In this document: positions 51,764-61,800 of the stretch, piece after piece
How the letters are laid out: each line of letters begins with the position of its first letter
Position numbering within the stretch: position 1 is the first letter of the stretch
DNA from: Salinimicrobium catena
Lineage (GTDB): Bacteria > Bacteroidota > Bacteroidia > Flavobacteriales > Flavobacteriaceae
Reading direction: 5' to 3'
Assembly: GCF_900102915.1 (NCBI RefSeq)
Contig: NZ_FNGG01000007.1
Span: forward strand, 44,722 to 108,721
Length of the DNA: 64,000 nucleotides
Program-made: the position numbers and the translations under genes
Notes under the pieces: generated by a model
The model's input: the letters and a program-made list of their open reading frames with translations, nothing else
Databases searched by the model: none
What the model was told of the DNA's origin: nothing

Positions 51764-54700
51764 TCACTCCACAATAAACTTTATAGACTTACTTTCGTTC
51801 TCCATTTGAAGTTTTAAGATGTAAACACCAGAGGCTCTTCTTTCCACTGGGAGTTCGATCAACTTTTCCAGAGGAATGTCATTGTATTCCTCAAGTTTTT
51901 GGCCGTTGATGTTATACATGGTCGCTCCCAGAATTGGGATGAGATACGGGTTTTCGATAGACACTTTACTTTCCTTGCTTGAGTAGTAAGAAGTAAGAGA
52001 GGTTTTCTCTAAGGAAGGAGTTTCTTCCGGATCTACAACGTTCGGGAAAACTAGTCTGAATCTTCCTTCTATTGACCCGGCCACTTCAGTCATCTTAAAT
52101 GCAGATTTTCTCAGATCGTGTGTGGTCTTTGTGAGGGTATCCTTCAGATGGATCTGGAAGTCAGCAGGAATGTTCTCCAGCTTATCTATGGCAATAGTGA
52201 ACTCTCCTTCTTTATGAAGTTTTACAGTAAGAGGCAGTTCCCTTTCATTTCCAAAATCGGGCACTCCCTGAATGACGAAACCTACATCATGTATTAACCA
52301 GTACATATCCTCATCGATATTTTCAATCAAAGGAGCATCATATCCCAGGTCAAAGCCCGAGGTGGTATTCTCATCCTGAGTGACCAGGATCTGCCTGTGG
52401 AAACCTTCAGGAGAGCTGTATCTCAAATAGATCTTTGATCTCTGGTCTGACTGTTGTTTTTGAGCCTGCTTTTCTTCTTTTGATTTGAAGATAGATTCGT
52501 CATCTACCTGATGCTCGGTCTCAAAAGCTCGCTGACTGTTTTTGAACATGATCTCTCCACCCGACACTTCGGCTATACCTGACAATGCCTGATCTACCTG
52601 AGTGCTTACATAAAATGCCTGCCCTACGGGAATATAACGTCTTGGATTCAGGGCCTTATCGGCATGTTCTCCGGTTGCATTTATTCGCTCATCGGTTGCA
52701 ATAGCTTCGATGCCACCTGCTAGGTTCAGGGTGGCATAACCTCCAATGTATCGTTTTAAATAATGCGTTCTTCCGGAGAAATGATCCCAAAAATAAAGCG
52801 TTCCGTTGAACACATTCTCTGTTCGGTTACCACCGTCTTTGATATTATCCCGGATAAACTCCCAGCTGTCAATGGCTGAAGGGTATGGATTTCCAACCAG
52901 GTAATCATTGCCCGGTGAAACAACATGTGTAATGGTTCCGTTATTGGGTTTACCGGTAAAGGTATAATTCTGGCGATCCTTTATGGCAGCCGAACCTGAA
53001 GTGCCCTTCATGGTATACCCTTCTCCGGCCTTGATTTCACCATCCTTTCCAACATAATGCCATTCAGAGTAGGTGTTACTGGTAAAGTTAGTATAGGTAT
53101 AAAGCCAGTAGGTACTTATTCTTTTGGCCCCGGTATAACTACCGTCTGCCCAATGATACTGATAGTTGAAGTTCAAAGCTCCCGGGTTGGCAGGATCTGT
53201 TCCATCCCTTAAAACCCCTTCTATGGTATATGGAGAATTATTTGCGCTGCCTCGAGGACTTACCGGCGATGACCAGTAATTGTAGTTAAAACTGCTCGCT
53301 GTACCCTGTTGATCGCGCTCCAAAAAACCGGTACTGCTTTCTTCCAGAATACTGCCTTCGTTCTGCAACAACTGTGATTCCCCCACCAGGTTAAGGAAAC
53401 CGTTTAGTTTCAAATAGTGAGTAACCCTTAGAGCATGCCCCGGATTGTACTCATCCAACGGGTGGTTAGGGTCAAATACAGAAAGGCTGCTGGCTAACGT
53501 TCCATCAGTAGCAAGTCTTTCTTCTGAAAGGAGCCCCAGTACCGTAATATTTTTGTTTCCGGAAATGAGATTATGAGAGGTTCTCACAATATTCCAATCG
53601 ATAGGTTGCTGATTTATCCCTAAACTGTTTGGAGCATCCCATTTTCCGCGGCCGTACAACCAGGGGGTGGTGGAAGCTTCGATATCTCTCCAGTTTCCGT
53701 CTCTTTTTGAAACGTATGGAAGTGGGGCTGTATTTTCCTGAAAGGTTGTGATGTTTTTCAGCACACCCGGTACCGGGGTGTCAGAAAGGTCTACAGTAGT
53801 ACCGTTTCCATCGGCTGCCTCCAGGGCCAGCAACTGGTAATATCCGGCGAGATCGCTCCACTGTAAGGATCCCGGAACATCCATGGGCAGCTCGGTACCT
53901 TTGATCATTACCGTACCATCTGCAGCTGTATTCTTTTCCAGCCTTTGGTTCATCATGAACCGGAGCTGTTCAGCTGTGAGCGCTGTATTCCATAAACGAA
54001 CCTCTTCGATCCAGCCATTAAAATGGGTGGTAGGTTTGGTAAGGCGTAAAGATGCGCTATCATAAGTGGCTCCCACTATGAAAGGAGCAGAAGACGGCGA
54101 GGGATTGGAGGTGGTAAGGCTATTCACCTGTATTCCGTCCACGTATAATTTTGCCGTAGTACCGTCATAGCTCACTGCAATATGGTACCAACGCTGAGTA
54201 TTTAGTGGCACTGATGAATTAGGGAAAATGCTCACAGAGCCGGTCTTGAACGTAGGGACCCCGCCGGAGGTTATAACCAGTTCATAACCTGCCCCGGCAG
54301 CTCCTGAAAGGTCTTTTTTTGACAATATTGATCTTGTCCCGGCGGTGGTTTTAAGTTTTACCCAGGCTTCGATAGAAAAGGCTCCAGTGTTGAAATTATA
54401 GGATTCGGTTCCCATATCGACGTAATCATCGAGACCGTCAAAATCCAGGAAGTTGCAGTTCTCAATTATGTTGATCGTGACATTGTCTGTCGAGAAACAA
54501 CTGCCATCAGCGTTAGAGATTGTCCAGGAAAGTTCATATTTTCCTTCGGTAGCCGTGAACTCGGAGTTAGGATCTGTTGGATCAGTGATAACAGGTAAGG
54601 TGCCGGTCGGTTGATAGATGATTTCCCATCTTCCGTTTCCTGGGAGCGCAGTGTTTGCTTCCAGGTTGGTAGAAGTGAACCCGCATTTGGTTTGATCTGG

Positions 54701-57700
54701 CCCGGCATTGGCTTTTGTCAAGGCTGGAGGTTGGGTGATGGTGATGGTTTCCATCGTGGTACAGCCCCAGGTATCGGTGATGGTCACGGTATATGTGCCG
54801 GGTCCCAGGTCTTTGGCCCTTGGTGTTTTCTGAAGTCCCGGGTCGTTCCAGAGATAGGTGTAGCCCGGAACGCCGCCGGTAACCGAAGTTACCTCGGCCC
54901 AGCCGTCCTGGTTCCCATAACAGGATACGTTGCCGCTATCTACTGTTGCTACAAGAGCTTCTTCCGGTTCTTCAATGATAACATCATAGATTACATAGCT
55001 GTTCTTCTCCTGCCCCAGTTCTTCAGCTACGTCCTTTTTATCGGTGACGGTAACAGTGTAATTTCCTGCAGGAAGGTCATTGAAAACATTTATTGTTGAA
55101 GTTATGGTGTCATTGGTAACAGTATTCACCGCTTGAAAATCAAATTCTCCGGTTCCTCCAAAGGCATACAGAATAATTGAACCCTCATCTACCCCGTAAC
55201 AGGTATTGGTGGTTTCGGCGTATGCTCTAATAGGAGTGGCTACCGGGATGGTTTCATTGCTTGATGCACACATATTTCGCTCTGTATCACCACAAGCTTT
55301 ACTGGTGTTGTTAGTCCATTTATAAGTGATATGGATCAAATTCAGGACCTCGTCACATTTCCAGTTGATCTGGTTTTCGCCGGGGCCAATTTCATTAAGG
55401 CGGACTTTATCTTCTGGTTTAAGCTGGATAGGAACACCGTTGCTATCTAAATTTGCAAAACAGTTAGTGGCTTTGTACTGTTTTGTAGAGGAAGCTGTTG
55501 AAACAGTATAAATGAATTCCGAATAAAGCCTGTAAACATTGGAACTCTTCTTTACTATGAACCAGATGTACATAGGAGTAGAGTCATCACATTCATCGGC
55601 ACCCATTTTCACTCCATTAGCATCACCTATATAAAAACTGTCATTATAGGCCTCGAAGTTTTGAGATGAATCACAGGTCTCAAAACACTCTCCTACATAG
55701 TGTTGATATGTATGCACACTGGTTACGCCTCCTTCGTCTGTCACCGTAAGGGTGATGGTCTTATCTCCCGGTGAAAGGTAACTCACTTCAAAGGGTCCGA
55801 TCCCTGTAGTTCCAGATGGCAAAGAAGCTCCCTCGCCAAAATCCCACGAATAGGTGAAGGCATAAGACTCTCCCTCACCTCCCATGGTCTGGTCTACGTC
55901 TACCTGAAAAGTTGAGGTGCGAATGGTGTCTTCGGTTTCCATACAAACTGAAATCGCACTGATCTCCGCTTTTACGGCATCAAAGATCTGGAAGGTCCTT
56001 ACATCCTTACATCCTGCAGAATCACTTACAGTAACCTCATAAGTTCCTGCCTTTAATCCGGTGACGGTTTGGGAAGTCGCTACCAGGACTCCATTCGAAT
56101 TTTTCCACTGATAGGTGTACAGTCCGTTTCCTCCTGTAGGTGAAGCAGTAGCAGATCCGGTTGCCGAGCCATAGGTTGTGGTCCTTGTGGTGGTAACATT
56201 TGCCAGGAGAATATCTGGTTCTGTAATAGTGACTGTTGCCAGGGTTCTGATACAATCACTGGCATCTTTCATATCTACAGTATATATTCCGGCCGTTAGT
56301 CCGCTGAAATCATACCCGGTAGGGGTAGAATTAGTTTGCCAGTTACCTCCGTTGATCCTGAAACTGTAAGGAGTACTGTTCCCGCCTGTAGGATTGGAAA
56401 CTTTGATCCCGCCGGAATCGGCCTGATAACATTTCACGTCAATAACTTCAATATCGGCCTTTAATTCATCAGGGCCTTCTACAACAGCGGGAATCGCCTG
56501 TGGCAATCTACAACCATTGGTGTCCTGGACGAAAACCTCATATTCACCAGAATTGAGCCCGGTTATAGGGTTGCTGCTAAAGTTGATATTGTCAACTGAG
56601 TACTGATAATTGCCGTTACCCCCAGTAATAGTTCCGTTTAACTGAATTGAACCGTCCTGGGCTCCATAGCAACTTTCGGCGGTGGTTGTCGTGTAAATTC
56701 CATCAGCTGGAGGAGTATATGCCAAAGCATCAGGTTCGACGATCTCCACAGATTCCTGCCAGATACACCCCGTCTGGTCTTTGACCTTTACATTGTAAAT
56801 TCCGGCGGTAAGATTAGTAAAAACAGAAGTATTGCTAAAACTGTCATTATTAAGTGCAAATGTATACGGGGGTTCCCCGCCTACCGCCTCAATTTCTATA
56901 GTTCCATCGTTACCCCCGTTACAAGTAACCTCAGAGGTAGTAAGAGTTGTGATAATGGGGTTGATGGTCAATTTTTGGTCTGCATAGGTCACATTACCCT
57001 TTTCATCTTCAAATCTCCAGGTGATAGTATGTTCAGTAATGTTGTTCTGCGGTTTATAGGTGAGCGGATCGGAAGTGGTAACCTTGATGTTTTCGCTTAC
57101 CGTACAGTTATCTGTTCCTTTTGGGGGGGTAAGAGTGATCTCACAACTTGTTTCAATATCGGGAAGAGTAGGTGCGAGGGGTTTTTCGGCATCTACGATT
57201 GTGATCACCTGTTTTACAGTTTCTGCAGCAACTCCATGAATATCGGTCACATCCCAGGAGATGACGGTTGTTCCCACCGGATAGGTAGCCGATAGCGGAC
57301 GACCGTCATTTCTTGTTCCGACAGGCTCACCTACTCCGCAATTGTCGGTTGCCTTGGGAGGATAGATCGCAACGGAGGCATAACACTCTCTGGGAGAATT
57401 ATCTTTTGTGATAGAAGGTGCAAAATCTATGACCGGTTTTTCAGTATCGGTCACTGTGATGACTTGTTCAACAGAAATTTCATTGTTTGAAGAATCTCTT
57501 GCCGTCCAGGTAATGGTAGTGGGGCCAACGGGATATGTATCGGTGAGTGGCAGACCATCGCTGCGCACCCCCTGGAGATCTACACTGCCGCAGGTGTCAT
57601 TGTCCTCTGCGGAAGCGGTCATGGCTACCGTGGCGTAGCATTGACCGGGATCTGTGGAAACGTTTACAGGTTCAGCGGTGATGACCGGGGCAAGATCATC

Positions 57701-58558
57701 GATCACGATCACTTCAACATCCACCTCACTGTCAGGATTAGTGTTGTCTGAAGCGATCAATTGAATAGTATTTGTACCTAAATGAGAACAATCAAAAGTT
57801 GACCGGCTAAGAGATAGCTGAAGAGAGGAAGGACAATTGTCCAGAGAACCATCATCAACATCTTCTGGTAGAAGCGTTGCCTGTCCCGAAGCATTCAGCG
57901 AAATTGTTATGGTAGTTACGGCAGTTGCAACAGGAGCCTGGTCATCGGTAACAGTTATTGTCTGGTCAACGGGATCGGCTGGATTTCCGTTTGCGTCGGT
58001 TACATTCCAGGTGATAATTGTCGTTCCTACCGGGTAGGAATCAGACAAAGCAAGACCATCGCTGCGCGAACCAGTGGGTGCACCAACGCTGCAGTTGTCA
58101 GATACAGAAATGGAATCCTGAAGGGTAGTAGATGTTATCGCCGCTGTGCACTCATCAAGATCTGCAGATTGAGTAATGGGTGTTACCGTAATTACGGGAG
58201 CCTCAATGTCACTTATTGTAATTTCAATGGGCTCTGAGGTTTCGGTCAAACCGCTTTCATCTGTAACCGTAACTGAATAAGAACCTGCGCCAAGCCCTGT
58301 AATATTGGGCTCGTTAACTGCATAGGTAGTGCCGTCATCTGTATGGGTCCAGGAATAGGTATAAATGCCTGTTCCGCCAGAAACGTTTACAGAAATTGCC
58401 CCAGTAGTGTCTCCAGGGCAGCTTACATTCTGAACATCATCAACGGTGATCGTCAATTCAGCCAGATCTGAGGTAGAAGCGGTTGAAAAAACGATGGTCG
58501 AAAAAATAAAAACCGAAACGAGAGTCCAGATCTTTCCGGGTAAAGTAATTTTTTCCAT
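51764..58558 (-). CDS. Giant type IX-secreted surface protein (HYR, SprB-like, PKD, LamG domains)
   Basis: About 2264 residues from MEKITLPGKIW (an in-frame ATG four codons upstream is possible). Order: signal peptide; a first SprB-like repeat (about 30-110); four HYR-type repeats (about 110-480: DNCSVGAPTGSRSDGLALSD and relatives, ending in ITWNVTD / ITVTD); several SprB-like repeats of the CxGxxDGxI-GGxxPYxY type (about 545-880 and 1180-1330); a PKD-like domain (YSWDFGEGASLPSG); a LamG/concanavalin-like domain (LDFDGLDDYVDMG to EEVRLWNTALTAEQLRFMMN, about 1410-1575); a long region with EGYTMKG and GNPYPSAIDSW; and a C-terminal type IX sorting domain (YILKLQMENESKSIKFIVE). It should be exported by the type IX system, possibly with an adhesive role. 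Paralogue of the next gene. Confidence 0.85.
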   Translation of the reverse strand: MEKITLPGKIWTLVSVFIFSTIVFSTASTSDLAELTITVDDVQNVSCPGDTTGAISVNVSGGTGIYTYSWTHTDDGTTYAVNEPNITGLGAGSYSVTVTDESGLTETSEPIEITISDIEAPVITVTPITQSADLDECTAAITSTTLQDSISVSDNCSVGAPTGSRSDGLALSDSYPVGTTIITWNVTDANGNPADPVDQTITVTDDQAPVATAVTTITISLNASGQATLLPEDVDDGSLDNCPSSLQLSLSRSTFDCSHLGTNTIQLIASDNTNPDSEVDVEVIVIDDLAPVITAEPVNVSTDPGQCYATVAMTASAEDNDTCGSVDLQGVRSDGLPLTDTYPVGPTTITWTARDSSNNEISVEQVITVTDTEKPVIDFAPSITKDNSPRECYASVAIYPPKATDNCGVGEPVGTRNDGRPLSATYPVGTTVISWDVTDIHGVAAETVKQVITIVDAEKPLAPTLPDIETSCEITLTPPKGTDNCTVSENIKVTTSDPLTYKPQNNITEHTITWRFEDEKGNVTYADQKLTINPIITTLTTSEVTCNGGNDGTIEIEAVGGEPPYTFALNNDSFSNTSVFTNLTAGIYNVKVKDQTGCIWQESVEIVEPDALAYTPPADGIYTTTTAESCYGAQDGSIQLNGTITGGNGNYQYSVDNINFSSNPITGLNSGEYEVFVQDTNGCRLPQAIPAVVEGPDELKADIEVIDVKCYQADSGGIKVSNPTGGNSTPYSFRINGGNWQTNSTPTGYDFSGLTAGIYTVDMKDASDCIRTLATVTITEPDILLANVTTTRTTTYGSATGSATASPTGGNGLYTYQWKNSNGVLVATSQTVTGLKAGTYEVTVSDSAGCKDVRTFQIFDAVKAEISAISVCMETEDTIRTSTFQVDVDQTMGGEGESYAFTYSWDFGEGASLPSGTTGIGPFEVSYLSPGDKTITLTVTDEGGVTSVHTYQHYVGECFETCDSSQNFEAYNDSFYIGDANGVKMGADECDDSTPMYIWFIVKKSSNVYRLYSEFIYTVSTASSTKQYKATNCFANLDSNGVPIQLKPEDKVRLNEIGPGENQINWKCDEVLNLIHITYKWTNNTSKACGDTERNMCASSNETIPVATPIRAYAETTNTCYGVDEGSIILYAFGGTGEFDFQAVNTVTNDTITSTINVFNDLPAGNYTVTVTDKKDVAEELGQEKNSYVIYDVIIEEPEEALVATVDSGNVSCYGNQDGWAEVTSVTGGVPGYTYLWNDPGLQKTPRAKDLGPGTYTVTITDTWGCTTMETITITQPPALTKANAGPDQTKCGFTSTNLEANTALPGNGRWEIIYQPTGTLPVITDPTDPNSEFTATEGKYELSWTISNADGSCFSTDNVTINIIENCNFLDFDGLDDYVDMGTESYNFNTGAFSIEAWVKLKTTAGTRSILSKKDLSGAAGAGYELVITSGGVPTFKTGSVSIFPNSSVPLNTQRWYHIAVSYDGTTAKLYVDGIQVNSLTTSNPSPSSAPFIVGATYDSASLRLTKPTTHFNGWIEEVRLWNTALTAEQLRFMMNQRLEKNTAADGTVMIKGTELPMDVPGSLQWSDLAGYYQLLALEAADGNGTTVDLSDTPVPGVLKNITTFQENTAPLPYVSKRDGNWRDIEASTTPWLYGRGKWDAPNSLGINQQPIDWNIVRTSHNLISGNKNITVLGLLSEERLATDGTLASSLSVFDPNHPLDEYNPGHALRVTHYLKLNGFLNLVGESQLLQNEGSILEESSTGFLERDQQGTASSFNYNYWSSPVSPRGSANNSPYTIEGVLRDGTDPANPGALNFNYQYHWADGSYTGAKRISTYWLYTYTNFTSNTYSEWHYVGKDGEIKAGEGYTMKGTSGSAAIKDRQNYTFTGKPNNGTITHVVSPGNDYLVGNPYPSAIDSWEFIRDNIKDGGNRTENVFNGTLYFWDHFSGRTHYLKRYIGGYATLNLAGGIEAIATDERINATGEHADKALNPRRYIPVGQAFYVSTQVDQALSGIAEVSGGEIMFKNSQRAFETEHQVDDESIFKSKEEKQAQKQQSDQRSKIYLRYSSPEGFHRQILVTQDENTTSGFDLGYDAPLIENIDEDMYWLIHDVGFVIQGVPDFGNERELPLTVKLHKEGEFTIAIDKLENIPADFQIHLKDTLTKTTHDLRKSAFKMTEVAGSIEGRFRLVFPNVVDPEETPSLEKTSLTSYYSSKESKVSIENPYLIPILGATMYNINGQKLEEYNDIPLEKLIELPVERRASGVYILKLQMENESKSIKFIVE

Positions 58559-58570
58559 ACGCAGATGCAT

Positions 58571-58806
58571 TTTAACGACAAAAATACGCTTTTTAACGAG
58601 ATTTTAGGGCTTTTAACGGAAAATTATTAGTCTAAATCTCTATAAAACAGTTATCAAGCAGGTCTAAAGTCAGGCAGAATAAATGATGAGAAGAATGCGA
58701 ACCAAAAAAGTTTTGTAAGAAAAAACTGTATAAATTGATATTTTTGACAGAGAATTCTTTCAGGATTTTCTACTGCATTAGGGTCGCAAAAAAGGAAATT
58801 AAATAA
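58571..58806. other. Gap between the two giant genes
   Basis: About 240 AT-rich nt with no gene; it should hold the promoter of the 51764-58558 gene. Nothing clear matches the full consensus. Confidence 0.4.
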
Positions 58807-58843
58807 ACAAAAAGACCACCTGATCAAATTCCGGTGGTCTTTT
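58807..58843 (-). terminator. Terminator of the second giant gene
   Basis: Perfect 11-bp stem AAAAGACCACC / GGTGGTCTTTT, followed by a T-rich tract on the minus strand. Confidence 0.85.
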
Positions 58844-58864
58844 AAAGGGATGAGTGTTATATTT

Positions 58865-61800
58865 TTAGTCTATAAGGAATTTTAAGGTTTTAATTCCCTG
58901 AGCTGTTTCAAGTCTTAAAATATACACTCCCAAAGTTTTTTGTGGTATGGCCAGTTGAACTGTTCTTTTCGCAGGTAGGTAGCCATAAGTTCGAAGATGC
59001 TGACCGTTCAGGTTGTAGAGAGCTGCCTGCACCAAAGGGATAAGGTCGGGATTGTGAATATTCACAGTTTTATCTTCTCGCGAGTAGAATAGCTCGACGG
59101 GAATTGTTTTTTCTTCCTCAAGAATTTCTTCTGGATCCTGCTTTTCATTCAGAAACACAATTGAAAATCTGCCATTAATGGTTCCGGGAGAGGCAGTGAA
59201 AGTAAAATTTGATCTTCTTAGATCATGATGCTCATTCCCCAGGGTGTCCTTTAAAAGTATGGCAAAATCATCTGGAATGTTTTCAAGCTTATCTATTCCA
59301 ATAGTAAAGTCTCCTTCGTGTTTCACTTTAAGTCCCAGTGGGAGTTCTACCTCTTTATGAAAATCTGGCACTCCCTGAATGATAAGCTCCATTTGTTCCA
59401 TATCCCAGTAAATGTCTTCATCAACTATGTCAAGTACAGGTGCGTCATATCCCGGGTCGAAATGGAGTGTAGCATTAATGTCTGCTCCCACTAACAACTG
59501 TCTGTGATAACCCATAGGAGACCGGGATTTTAACCAGATCTTTTTGCGGCTATCCTCCTCAACAGCTTCCACTTCAACATTTTTTGAGTCTGGTGTGTTC
59601 GGTTTTTCTTTGCTATGAAAGACGGCTTTTGCCGGATCTTCTTTTTGAAAAACTCTTTGATTATTGTTGAACTGGATTTCGCCTCCTACCATACCTACGG
59701 GAAGTGGAAGTTTATTAGACTCATTGGGAACCTGATCATCTTCTGCAGAATTTATAAAAAATGCCTGGCCTGGAGGGATGTATCTGCGTGGCTCCATACC
59801 TCCTGTTTCTCCGGTAGCATTAATACGAGCATCATTAGCAACAGCCCGGGCAGCCCCCAGAAGGTTATACATGGCGTATCCTCCTTCATATCGTGTCAAA
59901 TAGTGGGTCTTTCCTTTAAAATGAGACCAAAAATATAAAGTGCCGTTAAAGACATATTCTTCATTTTTGTTCTTCAGGTTTTGCTGAATAAACATATCGG
60001 CATCAATAGCTGAAGGATATGGATTGCCGATCAACCTGTTCTCATTGGTGTCAATTGTAAACGAGATGGGGCCATTGTTTGGCATACCTGTAAAAACATA
60101 ATTCTGCAGGTCAAGTATACCAAGGTGACCAGAGGAACCTTTCATAGTAAAGCCTTCTCCGGCTTGAAGATGGCCATCAGGTCCTATCCAATGCCACTGA
60201 TTATATTCCCCTGCTACTCCATGAAATTTATACAGCCAATAGGAGCTTATCTTTAAAGGATCGCTCAAAGGGCCATCTGCATAATGGTACTGGTAATTAA
60301 AATTAATGTTGCCGGGATTGGCAGGGTCGCTACCCGATCGAAGAACGCTCCTTATGGTGTAACCCGAATTTGGTTCACCACCCGCAGTGCTTACGGGAGA
60401 AGAGAAATAATTATAATTATAACTGCTTCCGGTTCCCTGTTGATCCCTTTCCAAATATCCATTACCATCTAGAATACTGCCTTGCGGCTGTACCAGTTGG
60501 GATTCTCCATTGAGGTCAATGAATCCATCCAGATCAAGATATTTAGTAATAGTTAAGCCATTACCTGTTCCTGCCGTGCCCACACTGGATTGATTTACCC
60601 CCAACATATCCAGTTTTCCGTTTTTCAGGATAAGTCCCAGGAGTTTAATGTTTTGATTTCCAGAGTTGAGGTCATGTGCGACCCGGGCGATGTTCCAGTC
60701 TATTTTTTGGCCATTGATACCGTTGCTGTTAGGCGCATCCCAATAATCGGGATAAAGCCAGGAATTCACTTCCCACCAGTTGCCATCTTGAGCCGAAATA
60801 TAAGGGAGAGGAGCTGAGTTCTCTTGTTCCTCTTCAATATTCCGAAGGTAACCCGCGGTAGGATTACTGGCAAAATCGGGCGTGGTACCGTTCACTGCAT
60901 CAATCTCCAATACCTTCAATCTGTAGTACCCCGAAAGATTAGACCAAAGCAGGTCACCCGGAACAGCCATTGGTAGTACCTCTCCTTTTACAACTGTTTC
61001 TCCCAATGCATTTGTTGTAGATACCACTCTTTGATTCATCATGAACCGCAACTGTTCCACACTAAGAGCGGTTTTCCAGAGCCGAACTTCTTCAATCCAA
61101 CCGTGGAATAGATTTTTTGGCCGTTCAGGACTATTCTGATAATAGGCACCTCCTATCATGAACGGATGATTAATAGCCTTTGGGTTTCCGGAAGCCGCTA
61201 TATCCAATTGTAGAGGGATTGATATTCCATCCACAAAAATTTCGGGTATACCTTCACTAAAGATAACCGCTACATGGTACCAGCGATCAGTCCCTACCTG
61301 GGCAGTAGTATAAACCTTATTGTCATTCCATCGAAAGCTTACTGCACCATTAATTATATCCAGGTCATATCCCCCTGAAGCCATGTTGCCAGTATTTCTT
61401 TTAGACAGGATGGTCTTGGTTCCATTCACTGATTTCGGTCGCACCCATGCTTCCAGGGTAAAGTCTGTACTGGTAAACCCGTATTGATCTCCCATTACCA
61501 CGTGATCATCTATGCCATCAAAATTCAGTGTGCTGCATTTTTCAGCAAAAGTAATGGAAACCCTATCGCTGTTCGGGCAGGTGCCGTCAGTTTTGGAAAT
61601 CGTCCATTGCAACACGTAGGTTTGCCCAGATTCTCCGGTAAAAGGAGCATTCGGGTCATTCAGGTCTGTAGATGATAAGGCTCCTCCTGTTCCCGAGACA
61701 AGGGACCAGGTTCCTTTTTCACCTGTAGCTGGAAGATTTCCGGCCAGGGTTGTAGAAGTAATTCCGCAGCCAAAAGACTGATCGATTCCCGCATTCGCAC